A stretch of DNA of 64,000 nt from Amorphophallus konjac (GCA_022559845.1 CM040118.1:158864331-158928330); one strand, 5' to 3'. Positions 1-12,356 are shown, numbered from the stretch's first letter. Notes: generated from the sequence alone by a model not told the origin. Translations and numbers: made by a program.

Positions 1-169
1 CTTCGACCCTTTTCAACTTTCCGTGAAAGGAGAGTGTCTGATACTGCCGTGAGAGGCATGCAACCATAAGGAGGATACCCGAGATACATCAAACTCCCGT
101 ATTTTTCTTCCCTGCTGTATCCCTTCCTTCACCCCGGTTATTTGGCATAAAAAAAAAACACGCGCAACA
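1..169 (+). mobile_element. 3' end of the left LTR of element X (Tat-like)
   Basis: This stretch matches 58997-59165 closely (same order of blocks, scattered substitutions) and both copies end in CGCGCAACA. The match on both sides of a 59-kb span, followed here by internal sequence and there by unrelated sequence, identifies it as the end of the left LTR of an outer plus-strand element. The LTR start lies outside the window. The right LTR starts TGTTG and ends CAACA, a normal inverted terminal pair. Tat affiliation comes from the gag and the antisense gene found inside the element. Confidence 0.8.
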
Positions 170-400
170 GAGAGGATGGCATGCCCGGTGGGACGTCTCC
201 CGCCTTCCTTCTTTTTACTGAAGAAAAGTCTGTGCCATCCCTAAAGCCCTGGTGCCCTTTCCCTATCCTTGCAAGAGAGGCAAAGGAGGGTACTCGTGCA
301 CGCATTCTCTAGCAGCTTCCGATTCGCGTTCTGATCGTCGGACCGCACTCGGCGAACGTCAACAATTGTCGCCTCCGTAGTACTCAGTTCTCCAGCAACC
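170..400 (+). other. X leader between left LTR and gag region, candidate primer-binding site
   Basis: Untranslated leader of element X. Directly after the LTR comes a GC-rich block, TGGCATGCCCGGTGGGAC (178-195), at the place where a primer-binding site should be. It does not match initiator-tRNA-Met as the other elements here do, and I could not assign a tRNA by eye. Nothing else recognisable is seen up to the ATG at 401. Confidence 0.4.
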
Positions 401-754
401 ATGGCGGCCGTCACCTACGGCCCCAATGTCATTGCCACCCACGCCCGGGTGGGCTACTTGGTGACGTCGATTGCTTTTGGCAACTTCGCTCCTGTCATCA
501 GATTGCCCTACTTCTTGGGTGTGAGCCCTTTGGCTGTTCCTCAGCCAACCCCAACTCCTCTGTTGGCTCCAGTGGCCAATGCGCCACGCGCACTTTCAGG
601 ACCGGTGTCCTGCCTGAGCGCCAAGCACCGGACCGCCACCACTGGCCCCCGCAGGGCCCCCAGATCAACGTCGGCCCGGGTAAGCGTTAGCTCCAAAGGC
701 CAGCCTCGTCCGATCTCCGACACGGGCCCCGTGCCTGGACTTCGGTCACTATCT

Positions 755-1330
755 CAGCATCCTCCTCGGGCCTCTAACCCCCAGCCACAGCCAAGCCGGC
801 ACCCAACACGGGCGCCCAGCCCTGGGTCCATGGCTTCCCAGCACATTCCTTGGGTGTCCAACCCCGAGCCACAGCCAAGCCGACACCCAACACGGGCGCC
901 CAGCCCCGGGTCCACGGCTTCCCAGCATCTTCCTCGGGCCTCCAACCCCAAGCTCCAGCCAAGTCGGCACCTAACACCGTCCCCCCGCCCTTAGTCCATG
1001 GCTTCCCAACACATTCCTCGAGTCTCCAACCCCGAGCTCCAACAAAGTTGGCACCCAACACGGGCTCCCAGCCCCAGGTCCACGGCTCCTCAGCATCTTC
1101 CTCGGGTTTCCGACCCCGAGCCCCGACAAAGCCGACTCTCGATATGGGCTCCCCGCCCCGAGTTTTTGGCTCTCCGATATCGCACTCGGGACCCCGGTTC
1201 CGAGCTCCAGTTGAACCGGCTCTCCCCGCGGGTGTCCTACCCAGGGGGCAAGGTTCCTCAGCACCCTCCTCGGGTCTTCCCACCCGAGCCCGGACTACAC
1301 TGGCACCTACTGCGGGTCCTCGACCCAGGG
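755..1330 (+). repeat. 84-bp tandem repeat, about seven copies
   Basis: The block CAGCAt/cNTTCCTCGGG recurs at 755, 839, 923, 1007 and 1091 with an exact 84-bp period, then at about 1172 and 1259 in decayed form. As 84 is 28 codons, the repeat stays open in several frames and gives a 28-residue peptide repeat (core SRHPTRAPSPGS in one frame). It lies in the leader ORF of X. Confidence 0.85.
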
Positions 1331-1421
1331 GCATCAGCACCTCAACGCTTCCGACAACGTCGCCTCTCGGTGCAAGAGTGTCATCTCGAGCATCGACAAC
1401 ACATCTATCGGCACGGGCAAA

Positions 1422-1426
1422 GGCTT
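1422..1426. repeat. Target-site duplication GGCTT, left copy, element T
   Basis: GGCTT immediately precedes the TG of the left LTR at 1427 and is repeated immediately after the CA of the right LTR at 12352-12356. This proves the outer borders of T. Confidence 0.95.
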
Positions 1427-4400
1427 TGTCACGCCCCGACGCGGAATATCGGGACGTACAGTCAGAAACAAGCTGGCAAGAGAGAGATCTATCAAAAATA
1501 ATACACAATGCTACAAGATGGAAATACTAAATGATCATTAACCAACCACAACTGATACAATAATCTCAAATTCAACTTAATACAACTGGGATAACAACCA
1601 CTAAACCTCAAAAACATCACCGAAACTTAAATACTCTCCAAAGCACCACTAAGAGTAAGATAACACTGCTAACACACTAGAACTGATACACTCAAGACAT
1701 CACTCCTTCCCTTCCCCATCGGTAAGCGCGTCACCTGAAAAGCCTGGAAAGGGGGGAAACACAACTATGAGCTGACGCTCAGTAGGAAATAACAGGCAAG
1801 TTTACATGATTAACAAGTTAATTACATTTTGATATGTCATGCTAAAAAGAAATAAAGATGATAACGATATAAAGAAATAACAGTAATAACAAGATCTTAC
1901 AAGGTCAAGAAATATGTGATATCAAGAATTAACAAGATAACAAGTACAAGAATTTACAACAGGAGATATAACAAGAGACAGTAGTAAAGAATTGGCCACA
2001 AGTAAGTAATATCAATTCATTCGCGATCAAGTAACAAGTAACAAGAGATGTTTGTCATAGACGCAACAAGCAAGCAAGTATTTCGGTGTAATGCCCCACC
2101 ATGTCATTAGCATCCCATGGGCTCAGTAATTTTTCGGGCGCTCTCCCCAGGACCAGACCGGGCCCTTATGATACGATGGCATTTATTTTTATGGGCCCAA
2201 AGTCCCACACATCCAGACATTCAGTCAATTTTTAATGGCCAATTAATCAGAGGAATTCCTGTCAAGAGTATGAGTTTTTAAGGACTAACATGTCCTTGGA
2301 TTCCAGACAAAAACTCAGTTGATACGGTCACCTCGGTGCCGCTTTACAAGAACTGGACCAAAACTCGGTCCACGGGGTCAAGAAAGAACGGCTGACAGTA
2401 TACCGTTCAAGTGTGTAAGTAATCCCTTCTACTGGAGTAATAGGGACTAAAACAGCAACTTAACAATCAATTTAATCATAATTACCAAGTTAATATATCA
2501 AGGATTATCTATTATCATTTGCATTAAACCAATTTGCCAAAGGATGATTCAAGACAATAAGGTAAAGGAACAAGCTCGTACAGGAATGAAATAGCATGTA
2601 TTAACAGCGATTTAGTTTCACCATTAACCACTAATTATGTGGGTTTCTATTTAACCATTGTATGAAGATGATAAATGGTATGTTTTTACACTACGTTTGC
2701 ATGTAGGGACCAATGTTAATTGAAATCAGAGGGGTACATGAATAGGTTACTGGTTCTTTAAGAATATACTTTTCAATTGGTCTAAGTTAAATGGGTCGAT
2801 CCCCTAATGATCCGGATCGATCCTCGGGTCGAAGAAAGACAAAAACTGGGTTTCTGGTATACGGGTCGACCCCTGGGGTCGACCCTGTAAAAATGGGGTC
2901 TGCCAGTGAGATGGGTCGACCCCTGGGGTCGACCCCCACAAATCCTGCAGAATGGGGTCGACCCCCACACTCTGGCTGTATGGGTCGACCCCAGGGGTCG
3001 ACCCTTGTTGGGTGCTAGATGGGTCGACCCCTGGGGTCGACCCTCAGGCCTGCCAGGGCCCCCAGAAAATGGGTCGACCCCAGGGGTCGACCCCTGCAAG
3101 AACAAAAATGGTTTTAACCTCCGGAAAACGTAAAAACTCACCCAATTGAGATCCAATTGAGTTGGGATCTTAACCACATGATCTAGGGTTATTAATATAC
3201 ATACTAGGGTCATAAAACAAGTGATTTGAAATACTAATTTCAACAGAAATCAATTAAATCTTAACCTATTCTATGATGAACACATGAAAACCTAGATATT
3301 GACATGCTTCTACTAAATCGTGAAATTCTCTCAATATACATAACGAAATTTGGGGCTTCTTATGTCAAAAGAAAGCTAACTTGATGCTGAATCCAACCAT
3401 ATATGATAAGCTATATGTGGATCAAGTTTTATAACTCAAAATCAGCCCGCAATCAAACTCTAACTCAAAGGGTCACAATATAAATCAGGTTCTAGACATG
3501 CTCTCACTAAAAATCAAAATTCTCCAAGCATGCTCAATGAAAATTGGGACTTTCTACGTTAAATGAAAGCTAACAACATGCTGATTACATCATATAAGTT
3601 AATTAGAGTTTGGCCTGTTAAACATACCTCAATCGAAGAGAGAACTTAAAACCCTAGAATGTAGAACGAACTGGATCACCCTTCACAAAACCCACGATAT
3701 CTCTCTAGATACCTGATAAAAATTTGGGCTTTCAGTCCCACTGGATAGATCTCGTCGAGAGGAACAAAATCATATATTCATGATCAAATTTTGGTTGAGA
3801 ATTCCTACCTCAATTGAAGAAACAAAGAAGGAAGAAGGAAGCTGACGGCCTGCCGACACACCTCCACAAATCGAGCAAGATCTTCCTAGATCTGAAACTT
3901 CAGCAAACCCCATAGCCACCAAAAGAAACTAGACTCGAAGAGCTTTCTATCTATAGCTCACACAGCTTCTGGAGAGTTCTGAGCTGTGAGAAATCGACGG
4001 AACAAGAGACGTGTTAAAAACGGCGCCGAAATGGTTGACTCAACCAAACTCGGCCGGCTGCGCCTCCTAGGGTTAGGTTTGTGTCGGATTGATTGAGGGC
4101 TATTAATCCTTAGCTCATGGCCGTTCATTTGCCACTGATTTGAGCTAATTTGGTCGAGTATTAAGCCCGAATTTCGCGTTTTAAACTTAGGTTAGGTAAG
4201 GGTTAAAAAGTGTGCACTTTTGGGCTTAATCTCCAATTAGATCTAACCACGGATTTTTAAATGGCTTAATGCCAGAAGACAAAGTTGTTGTCTACACCGA
4301 CCTTAACCTGTTTACTATTTTTATGGATTTTTATAAGGTAGTTGAATTTTCACTTATACTATTTCTAACGAATTAAATATTAATAAATCCGAAATTCAAT

Positions 4401-4484
4401 TATTAATTCAATAAGAATTCAATTCTTAATTAATAAAAGCTTAAAAAATATATTGGGCTCAATTAAATAATTCGAGATCTTACA
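1427..4484 (-). repeat. T left LTR (3' LTR of the element)
   Basis: Starts TGTCACGCCCCGACGCGG and ends TCTTACA on the plus strand; in element direction it begins TGTAAGA. It is 3058 bp and collinear with 9292-12351. It contains the GGGTCGACCC palindrome array at about 2793-3094. Small ORFs spelling repeats such as STPGVDP come from those palindromes and are not genes. Confidence 0.93.
2793..3094. repeat. TCGA-core palindrome array in T left LTR
   Basis: Units of two facing GGGTCGACCC half-sites separated by C, T or A and G stand at 2863-2886, 2913-2937, 2982-3005, 3021-3043 and 3071-3094. A half unit lies at 2955-2966 and a decayed GATCGATC version at 2798-2830. Spacing is irregular, 39-69 bp. 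The same array is kept in the right LTR (10660-10960). Confidence 0.9.
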
Positions 4485-4560
4485 CCCTCCCCTACTTAAA
4501 GGAATTTGGTCCTCCAAATTCACTGCACTAAAACTGAGAGTAGGGAATGAGATTGCTCAC
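4485..4560 (-). other. T polypurine tract and short 3' untranslated region
   Basis: Read in element direction, AAGTAGGGGAGGG (4485-4497 on the minus strand) directly precedes the 3' LTR, the normal place for the plus-strand DNA primer. The stop of pol is at about 4561, so only some 60 bases separate the coding region from the tract. Confidence 0.8.
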
Positions 4561-7500
4561 CTAGAATAGGTCGGGATACCGCTTCCGCATAGTCTCTTCA
4601 GACTCCCATGTAGCTTCTTCGGTCCCACGCCGACTCCACTGAATCTTGACCATCGGTATCAAATGATTCCAGAGTTGATGTTGCTTCCGATCCAGAATCT
4701 TGACAGGTCTTTCCTCATAGGTCAAATCTTCCTTCAGTTCAAAATCCACTTGCTGAATGATATGAGTGGGGTCGTACACATATTTCCGTAACATAGACAC
4801 ATGGAAAACATTGTGTACGCCAGACAAATGTGGTGGTAAAGCCAGTCTGTATGCCACCTCTCCCACTCTATCTAGAATCTCGAATGGACCAATGTATCTC
4901 GGACTCAGCTTACCATGAATGCCAAATCTTCGGATCCCTCTCGAAGGAGAGACCTTTAAGAACACATGCTCGCCAACCTGAAATTCTAAAGCTCTTCTCC
5001 TGTCCTCGGCATAACTCTTCTGCCTGGATTGGGCTACTTGTAACCGGTCTCGGATAATATGGATGTTTTGTGAAGATTCTGAGACAAGATCTGGTCCAAG
5101 CCACTGTTTCTCACCTACCTCGTCCCAACACAACGGGGAACGACAACTCCTACCATACAATGCTTCAAAAGGAGCCATCTGTTTGCTGGATTGGTAACTG
5201 TTGTTGTAGGCAAATTCAATCAATGCCAAGTGATCACTCCAACTGCCTACAAAATCAATCATGTAAGCTCGCAGCATATCTTCCACTATCTGGTTGGTTC
5301 TTTCAATCTGTCCATCTGTCTGCGGATGAAAAGCAGTACTGAAATTCAGACGAGTACCAAGAGACTCTTGCAGTCCCTTCCAGAAATGTGAAGTAAATCT
5401 GGGGTCTCGATCAGACACAATGCTGACTGGAATACCATGGAGTCTCATCACTTCCTTCAAATACAAAGCAGCCAATACATCAATCGTCCACTTGGACGTA
5501 ATTGGTAAGAAATGAGCTGACTTTGTCAATCGGTCAACAATCACCCATATCGCATCAAATCCACCATGAGTCCTAGGTAGACCCATAATGAAATCCATGC
5601 CAATGTTTTCCCACTTCCATTGGGGTATGTCGAGTGGTTTCAATTTCCCTGCCGGTCTGAAATGTTCAGCCTTAACTTGCTGACATACTAAGCATCTACT
5701 CACAAAATCTGCAACTTCTCTTTTCATATTCGGCCACCAAAAGGATCTTTTCAAATCTCTGTACATCTTAGTGCCGCCAGGATGAATAGTATATCTGGAT
5801 CTATGAGCTTCCTCCAGAATCTTGTTCTTTATTGCGACTTCGTCAGGTACACAAGTTCTGCCCTTGAATAATAATCTTCCATCATCGGCCAACATGAAGT
5901 CAGGTCTGCTGCTCAAGCTTCCCTTGATCTCTACCAATTCGGGATCATTATCTTGCAAGGACTTGATTTCCATCAACAATTCGGGCTTAAGTTGGATCTG
6001 AGCAATCATAACCCGATCATTGTCAATATTAAGATCCAGGCTGGACAATTATTCCAGTAATCTCCATTCTTGTAACATGAGACTTGACAGTCTAGCTACC
6101 GGCTTCCAGCTTAATGCATCTGCCACAACATTACCCTTGCCAGGATGATACTCAATCGAGAAGTCGAAGTCTTTCAAATACTCCAACCATCTGCGCTGCC
6201 GCATATTGAGTTCCTTCTGAGAAAATAAATATTTCAGACTCTTATGATCTGAAAACACCGTGAAGGTTTCTCCATACAAGTAATGCCTCCAAATCTTCAA
6301 AGCAAAGACGACTGCTGCAAGTTCCAAATCATGAACAGGATAATTCTCCTCGTGCTTCCTCAACTGCCTAGAAGAATAGGCAATCACCTTCCCATGCTGC
6401 ATGAGTACACAGCCTAAGCCGATACCTGAATCATTAGTATATACGATAAATCCTCCTTCATCAGAAGGTAAAGCCAATACAGGTGCAGTAGTCAAACACT
6501 CCTTCAGAGTCTGAAAGCTTCGCTGGCAATCGTCTGACCAATCAAACGTGTTCTCCTTGCGGGTTAACCTTGTCATAGGTACCGCAATCTTAGAGAAATC
6601 CTGGATAAATCTTCGATAATAGCCTGCCAGGCCTAGAAAACTTCTAACTTCTGTCACACTGGTAGGCTGTTCCCAATTCTTCACTGCCTCAACCTTCGAA
6701 GGATCAACAGAAATACCGTCCTTCGTAATGATATGTCCGAGAAAGGACACCACTTGCAGCCAGAATTCACACTTACTGAACTTGGCATAAAGTTGATGAT
6801 CTCTCAATAACTGCAATGCCATCCTCAGATGTTCAGCATGCTCCACTTCACTCTTGGAATAGATCAAGATGTCATCAATAAAGACCACGACCCATTGATC
6901 AAGATAGGGCCGAAATGCATTGTTCATCAACTGCATGAAAGCTGCTGGAGCATTCGTTAGACCAAAAGGCATAATGACAAATTTAAAATGACCATACCTG
7001 CTGCGGAAAGCTGATTTATAGATATCCTCTTCCTTAATCCGCAACTGGTGATATCCAGATCGAAGATCGATCTTAGAGAAATATTGAGCTCCCGCTTTCT
7101 GGTCAAATAACTCGTCAATCCTCGGCAATGGATATTTGTTCTTGACAGTCTGCTGGTTTATTTGCCGATAATCAATGCACAACATCATCGAACCATCTTT
7201 CTTCCTAACGAATAATACAGGGGCTCCCCACGGAGAAGTGCTAGGATGAATAAAGCCCTTCTCAAGCAATTCCATCAGCTGCTGCTTCAATTCCCTCAGT
7301 TCCGCAGGAGACATACGATAAGGAGCCTTAGAAATAGGAGATGTGCCAGGAATAAGATCAATAGAAAAGATAACTTCCCGCTCAGGCGGAAGTCCTGGTA
7401 GTTCCTATGGAAAGACATAAGGAAAATTTCGGACAACAGGAATGTCCTTGATCTCAATCTGCTGCTCAAGGGTTGCACAGACAAAGGCTAGAAAAGCCTC

Positions 7501-8955
7501 ACATCCACGTCTCATCAGCTTATCAGCTCGAAGAGCCGAAATAAGTGACACAGAGTTGTGATGCTTAACACCCACAAAAGAAAGTCTCGGGTGCCTAGTA
7601 AAAGACACTGAGCTAGAACTGCAGTGAACACTAGCCTCATATCGAGCCAACCAATCTGCTCCTAGGATTACATCATAATCCTTCATGTCCATGCAGACTA
7701 AATCTGTTGGTAAGTTCTGTTCACCAATCATAACCGTAGTAGAGGGATAGAAATACTGGATTGCTGATCTAGTACCAATAGGGGTTGATATTTCTAACGG
7801 AGAATTCATCAAAACAGGTTCCACAGCTAAAGACTTAGCAAATCTCCGATAAATAAAGGAATGTGTTGCACCAGTATCAAAAAGAACAAATGCTGGATTG
7901 TCGAGTATAATAAGTGTACCTTCGACGAGTCCACCATCCTCAGTTATTCCCGCTTCCTCAGCATGCAGAGCTTGGAGCTTGCCTTGTGGTTTCTTGAAGA
8001 CTTGCGGTTTTGCCGGGGTAGCTTGCTCAGACATACGAGGGCAATCAGAGATACGGTGCTCCTTGCTTCCACATCGTAGGCATGCGCCTAGCTTGCGCCA
8101 GCAATCCTCCACCCTGTAGCCAGGATTATTACAAAACTTGCAAACACCCATGTATGGAATAATAGGGCCAGGCTTCTTATCTTCATGCTTCGGCGTCTTT
8201 CCCTTCCATGATCCTGTTCCGGTCCATGAACTCGACCCACTCGCGGGCCTCTTCTTGATATACCCGGGTTTGACACTCCCGGAACCCGTAGGTCGTTCCT
8301 TCTTCATGCCTGTGCCATGGATCCTCTCCGTCATCTCAAGAGTATCCTCCAGAACTTGTGATTTCCTTACCATCTCGGAATAAGTGGAAATCTCCAACGG
8401 TGCCAGTTGATTAATATAATGTAGCTTCAGACCATTGAGAAAATGCTTTGCCTTCATTTTCTCGGTGGAAATAAGATGTGTAGCATAACGAGAAAGCCGT
8501 GAAAATTGAGCCTCATACTCTCCCACGGACAACCCTTGCTGTTTCAGGGCCGCGAACTCCGTCGCTTTCTTCTCTTGCACTCTATCAGAAAAATACTTGT
8601 TGTTAAAGAATTCCTCGAACTCTTCCCACGTAACCTACCGGTCACCGAGAGTCACCTTGATAGAATCCCACCAAGTACGTGCATCACGTTCCAGTTGAAA
8701 TGTAGACAAAAGGACACGCTCCTGGTTGGTACATTGTATAACTTAAAAGATTCTCCCCATCTCATCTAGCCAGTGCTCGGCTTGGTCAGGGTCGGTCGAA
8801 CCAGCAAATCTAGGCGGATTCATCCCGCGGAAATTCCAGTATAAATCACCGGTGCCATGCTGTGCTGCTCCTGCCTGAGCTACCTGTTGAAGGGCCTGAG
8901 TAAGGCCTTGAACCGTGCGCTGCATGTTCCTCCATTTAGCACGATCAGCTGCCAT
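4561..8955 (-). pseudogene. gag-pol: T gag-pol polyprotein with chromodomain (four nonsense codons)
   Basis: Single minus-strand frame of about 1465 codons from ATG at 8955. In order: gag; CCHC knuckle CLRCGSKEHRISDC near residue 291, preceded by a damaged one (CKFCNNPGYRVEDC, Tyr in place of His); aspartic protease DTG near 360; reverse transcriptase with FIDD near 692; RNase H; integrase with intact HHCC zinc-binding residues and intact D, D, E motifs (DFIMG, SDRDPRF, GQIERTNQ); C-terminal chromodomain ending at 4561. The frame is never shifted, but is stopped by TAA 8743-8745, TAG 8635-8637, TAG 7405-7407 and TAA 6049-6051. RNase H has Asn where the first catalytic Asp is expected (YTND, codon 6433-6435). 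The chromodomain and pol order (RT-RH-INT) define a chromovirus. Confidence 0.93.
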
Positions 8956-9117
8956 CTACACGAGAAATAGATTACTTAGGTTTAATCAAGATAAATAATT
9001 ACACGATTAAGAAACGAACTTAACCCATGTTTCTACCCATTCTCACCAGGTCAGGTCCTAGACTTTTACAAGGTTAGGGATCTAATGCACCTAGATACAA
9101 CCAAAAACTCGGTACCT

Positions 9118-9210
9118 GGCGGAGATAATCGATCCGAAGACCACTCGCGCAAGTATGCGACCTTCCCGATAGGCGTAGCCTAACGTTCGGACAGCACCTT
9201 TTGATATACC
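9118..9210 (-). other. Conserved leader module in T (candidate structured RNA)
   Basis: Between the primer-binding site and gag. The plus-strand block runs from GGCGGAGATAATCGATCC to TTTTGATATACC and is nearly identical to blocks in Z1 (18454-18546) and Z2 (40489-40581), with a diverged relative in the LTR of copia element S2. In the sense direction GTCCGAA can pair with TTCGGAT, enclosing a small hairpin AGGC-TAC-GCCT. The function is unknown; packaging, dimerisation or translation control are possibilities. Confidence 0.7.
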
Positions 9211-9271
9211 GGTTATTGGGATGCAATGCGAGAAAACTTAAACTTAGGAAACCTAGGAATGTGAAATCTAG

Positions 9272-9284
9272 GGCTCTGATACCA
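9272..9284 (-). other. T primer-binding site (initiator tRNA-Met)
   Basis: TGGTATCAGAGCC on the minus strand, seven bases inside the 5' LTR end at 9292. It is complementary to the 3' end of plant initiator tRNA-Met, the usual primer for minus-strand DNA synthesis in Ty3/gypsy and Ty1/copia elements. Confidence 0.9.
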
Positions 9285-9291
9285 ACTAAAC

Positions 9292-12200
9292 TGTCACGCC
9301 CCGACGCGGAATATCGGGACGTACAGTCAGAAACAAGCTGGCAAGAGAGAGATCTATCTAAAATAATACACAATGCTACAAGATGGAAATACTAAATGAT
9401 CATTAACCAACCACAACTGATACAATAACCTCAAATTCAACTTAATACAACTGGGATAACAACCACTAAACCTCAAAAACATCACCGAAACTTAAATACT
9501 CTCCAAAGCACCACTAAGAGTAAGATAACACTGCTAACACACTAGAACTGATACACTCAAGACATCACTCCTGCCCTTCCCCATCGGTAAGCGCGTCACC
9601 TGAAAAGCCTAGAAAGGGGGGGAAACATAACTATGAGCTGACGCTCAGTAGGAAATAACAGGCAAGTTTACATGATTAACAAGTTAATTACATTTTGATA
9701 TGTCATGCTAAAAAGAAATAAAGACGATAACGATATAAAAAAACAACAGTAATAACAAGATCTTACAAGGTCAAGAAATATGTGATATCAAGAATTAACA
9801 AGATAACAAGTACAAGAATTTACAACAGGAGATATAACAAGAGACAGTAGTAAAGAATTGGCCACAAGTAAGTAATATCAATTCATTCGCGATCAAGTAA
9901 CAAGTAACAAGAGATGTTTGTCATAGACGCAACAAGCAAGCAAGTATTTCGGTGTAATGCCCCACCATGTCATTAGCATCCCATGGGCTCAGTAATTTTT
10001 TGGGCGCTCTCCCCAGGACCAGACCGGGCCCTTATGATGCGATGGCATTTATTTTTATGGGCCCAAAGTCCCACACGTCCAGACATTCAGTCAATTTTTA
10101 ATGGCCAATTAATCAGAGGAATTTCTGTCAAGAGTATGAGTTTTTAAGGACTAGCATGTCCTTGGATTCCAGACAAAAACTCGGTTGATACGGTTACCTC
10201 GGTGCCGCTTTACAAGAACTGGACCAAAACTCGGTCCACGGGGTCAAGAAAGAACGGCTGACAGTATACCGTTCAAGTGTGTAAGTAATCCCTTCTACTG
10301 GAGTAATAGGGACTAAAATAGCAACTTAACAATCAATTTAATCCTAATTACCAAGTTAATATATCAAGGATTATCCATTATCATTTGCATTAAACCAATT
10401 TGCCAAAGGATGATTCAAGACGATAAGGTAAAGGAACAAGCTTGTACAAAAATGAAATAGCATGCATTAACAGAGATTTAGTTTCACCATTAACCATTAA
10501 TTATGTGGGTTTCTATTTAACCATTGTATGAAGATGATAAATGGTATGTTTTTACACTACGTTTGCATGTAGGGACCAATTATAATTGAAATCAAAGGGG
10601 TACATGAATAGGTTACTGGTTCTTCAAGAATATACTTTTCAATTGGTCTAAGTTAAATGGGTCGATCCCCTAATGATCCGGATCGATCCTCGGGTCGAAG
10701 AAAGACAAAAACTGGGTTTCTGGTATACGGATCGACCCCTGGGATCGACCCCTGTAAAAATGGGGTCTACCAGTGAGATGGGTCGACCCCTGGGGTCGAC
10801 CCCCACAAATCCCGCAGAATGGGGTCGACCCCCACACTCTGGCTGTATGGGTCGACCCCAGGGGTCGACCCTTGCTGGGTGCTGGATGGGTCGACCCCTG
10901 GGGTCGACCCTCGGGCCTGCCAGGGCCCCCAGAAAATGGGTCGACCCCAGGGGTCGACCCCTGCAAGAACAAAAACGGTTTTAACCTCCGGAAAACGTAA
11001 AAACTCACCCAATTGAGATCCAATTGAGTTGGGATCTTAACCACATGATCTAGGGTTATTAATATACATACTAGGGTCATAAAACAAGCAATTTGAAACA
11101 CTAATTTCAATACAAATCAATTAAATCTTAACCTATTCTATGATGAACACATGAAAACCTAGATATTGACATGCTTCTACTAAATCGTGAAATTCTCTCA
11201 ATATACATAATGAAATTTGGGGCTTCTTATGTCAAAAGAAAGCTAACTTGATGCTGAATCCAACCATATATGATAAGCTATATGTGGATCAAGTTTTATA
11301 ACTCAAAATTAGCCCGCAATCAGGCTCTAACTCAAAGGGTCACAATATAAATCAGGTTCTAGACATGCTCTCACTAAAAATCGAAATTCTCCAAGCATGC
11401 TCAATGAAAATTGGGGCTTTCTACGTTAAATGAAAGCTAACAACATGATGATTATATCATATAATTTAATTAGAGTTTGGCCTGTTAAACCTGCCTCAAT
11501 CGAAGAGAGAACTTAAAACCCTAGAATGAAGAACGAACTGGATCACCCTTCACAAAACCCACGATAGCTCTCTAGATACCTGATAAAAATTAGGGCTTTC
11601 ACTCCCACTGGATAGATCTCGTCGAGAGGAACAAAATCATATATTCATGATCAAATTTTGGTTGAGAATTCCTACCTCAATTGAAGAAACAAAGAAGGAA
11701 GAAGGAAGCCGACGGCCTGCCGACACACCTCCACAAATCGAGCAAGATCTTCCTAGATCTGAAACTTCAGCGAACCCCACAGCCACCAAAAGAAACTAGA
11801 CTCGAAGAGCTTTCTATCTATAGCTCACACAGCTTCTGGAGAGTTCTGAGCTGTGAGAAATCGAAGGAACAAGAGACGTGTTAAAAACGGCGCCGAAATG
11901 GTTGACTCAACCAAACTCGGCCGGCTGCGCCTCCTAGGGTTAGGTTTGTGTCGGATTGATTGAGGGATATTAATCCTTAGCTCATGGCCGTTCATTTGCC
12001 ACTGATTTGAGCTAATTTGGTCGAGTATTAAGCCCGAATTTCGCGTTATAAACTTAGGTTAGGTAAGGGTTAAAAATTGTGCACTTTTGGGCTTAATCTC
12101 CAATTAGATCTAACCACGAATTTTTAAATGGCTTAATGCCAGAAGACAAAGTTGTTGTCTACATCGACCTTAACATGTTTACTGTTTTTTTGGATTTTTA

Positions 12201-12351
12201 TAAGGTAGTCGGATTTTCACTTATACTATTTCTAACGAATTAAATATTAATAAATCTGAAATTCAATTATTAATTCAATAAGAATTCAATTCTTAATTAA
12301 TAAAAGCTTAATAAATAAATTGGGCTCAATTAAATAATTCAGGGTCTTACA
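9292..12351 (-). repeat. T right LTR (5' LTR of the element)
   Basis: 3060 bp, TG...CA, collinear with 1427-4484 and followed by the GGCTT duplication at 12352-12356. As the 5' LTR it would hold the working promoter; I could not pick one TATA box with confidence. The palindrome array is at about 10660-10960. Confidence 0.93.
10660..10960. repeat. TCGA-core palindrome array in T right LTR
   Basis: Same units as in the left LTR: paired GGGTCGACC half-sites at about 10730-10752, 10780-10804, 10849-10872, 10888-10910 and 10938-10961. The first pair has decayed to GGATCGACC. It is retained in both LTR copies with few changes. Confidence 0.9.
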
Positions 12352-12356
12352 GGCTT

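Larger units (their letters stand above)
401..1426 (+). pseudogene. X gag-region leader ORF, 5' part (split by element T)
   Basis: Reading frame that starts with ATG at 401 and runs through a proline-, serine- and arginine-rich repeat to the target site of element T at 1422-1426. The frame open at the insertion point (frame 1, from about 778) continues without a break on the far side of T at 12357, so this is the 5' part of one interrupted ORF. Frame 1 is closed upstream by TAA at 775-777, where sister repeats have CAA, and the N-terminal ATG frame (401-994) is a different frame, so at least one frameshift has also occurred. The product is not recognisable by itself; its position before a Tat-like gag suggests an extended N-terminal gag region. 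The antisense frame 774-1508 is a by-product of the repeat. Confidence 0.45.
1427..12351 (-). mobile_element. Element T: complete Tekay/Del-type chromovirus (Ty3/gypsy)
   Basis: A complete 10.9-kb LTR element with two LTRs of about 3.06 kb, a 5-bp duplication (GGCTT), an initiator-Met primer-binding site, a polypurine tract, and one minus-strand gag-pol frame ending in a chromodomain. Because it reads on the minus strand, its 5' LTR is the right one (9292-12351) and its 3' LTR the left one (1427-4484). The LTRs differ by roughly 1.5-2.5 % in the parts I compared, so the insertion is fairly young compared with S2 and Z2. It interrupts the gag region of X. Long LTRs plus a C-terminal chromodomain point to the Tekay/Del clade. 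It is inactive: four nonsense codons lie in gag-pol. Confidence 0.93.

Noticed and set aside
401..994. Proline-rich ORF as a host gene
   Set aside because: It lies directly after an LTR end in the leader of X, and the neighbouring frame continues into a Tat-like gag beyond T.
774..1508. 244-codon minus-strand ORF
   Set aside because: Antisense of the 84-bp repeat; it runs across the T insertion border into the LTR, so it cannot be an old gene.
2782..3243. Overlapping ORFs on both strands with repeated STPGVDP or RPQGS peptides (also 10670-11110)
   Set aside because: They are translations of the GGGTCGACCC palindrome array in the T LTRs, open on both strands because the motif has no stops.
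4830..5391. Plus-strand ORFs opposite T integrase
   Set aside because: Shadows of the minus-strand pol frame.
9272..9284. tRNA-Met similarity as a tRNA gene (also at the Z1, Z2 and S2 sites)
   Set aside because: Only 12-13 bases match and they sit just inside LTRs; they are primer-binding sites.
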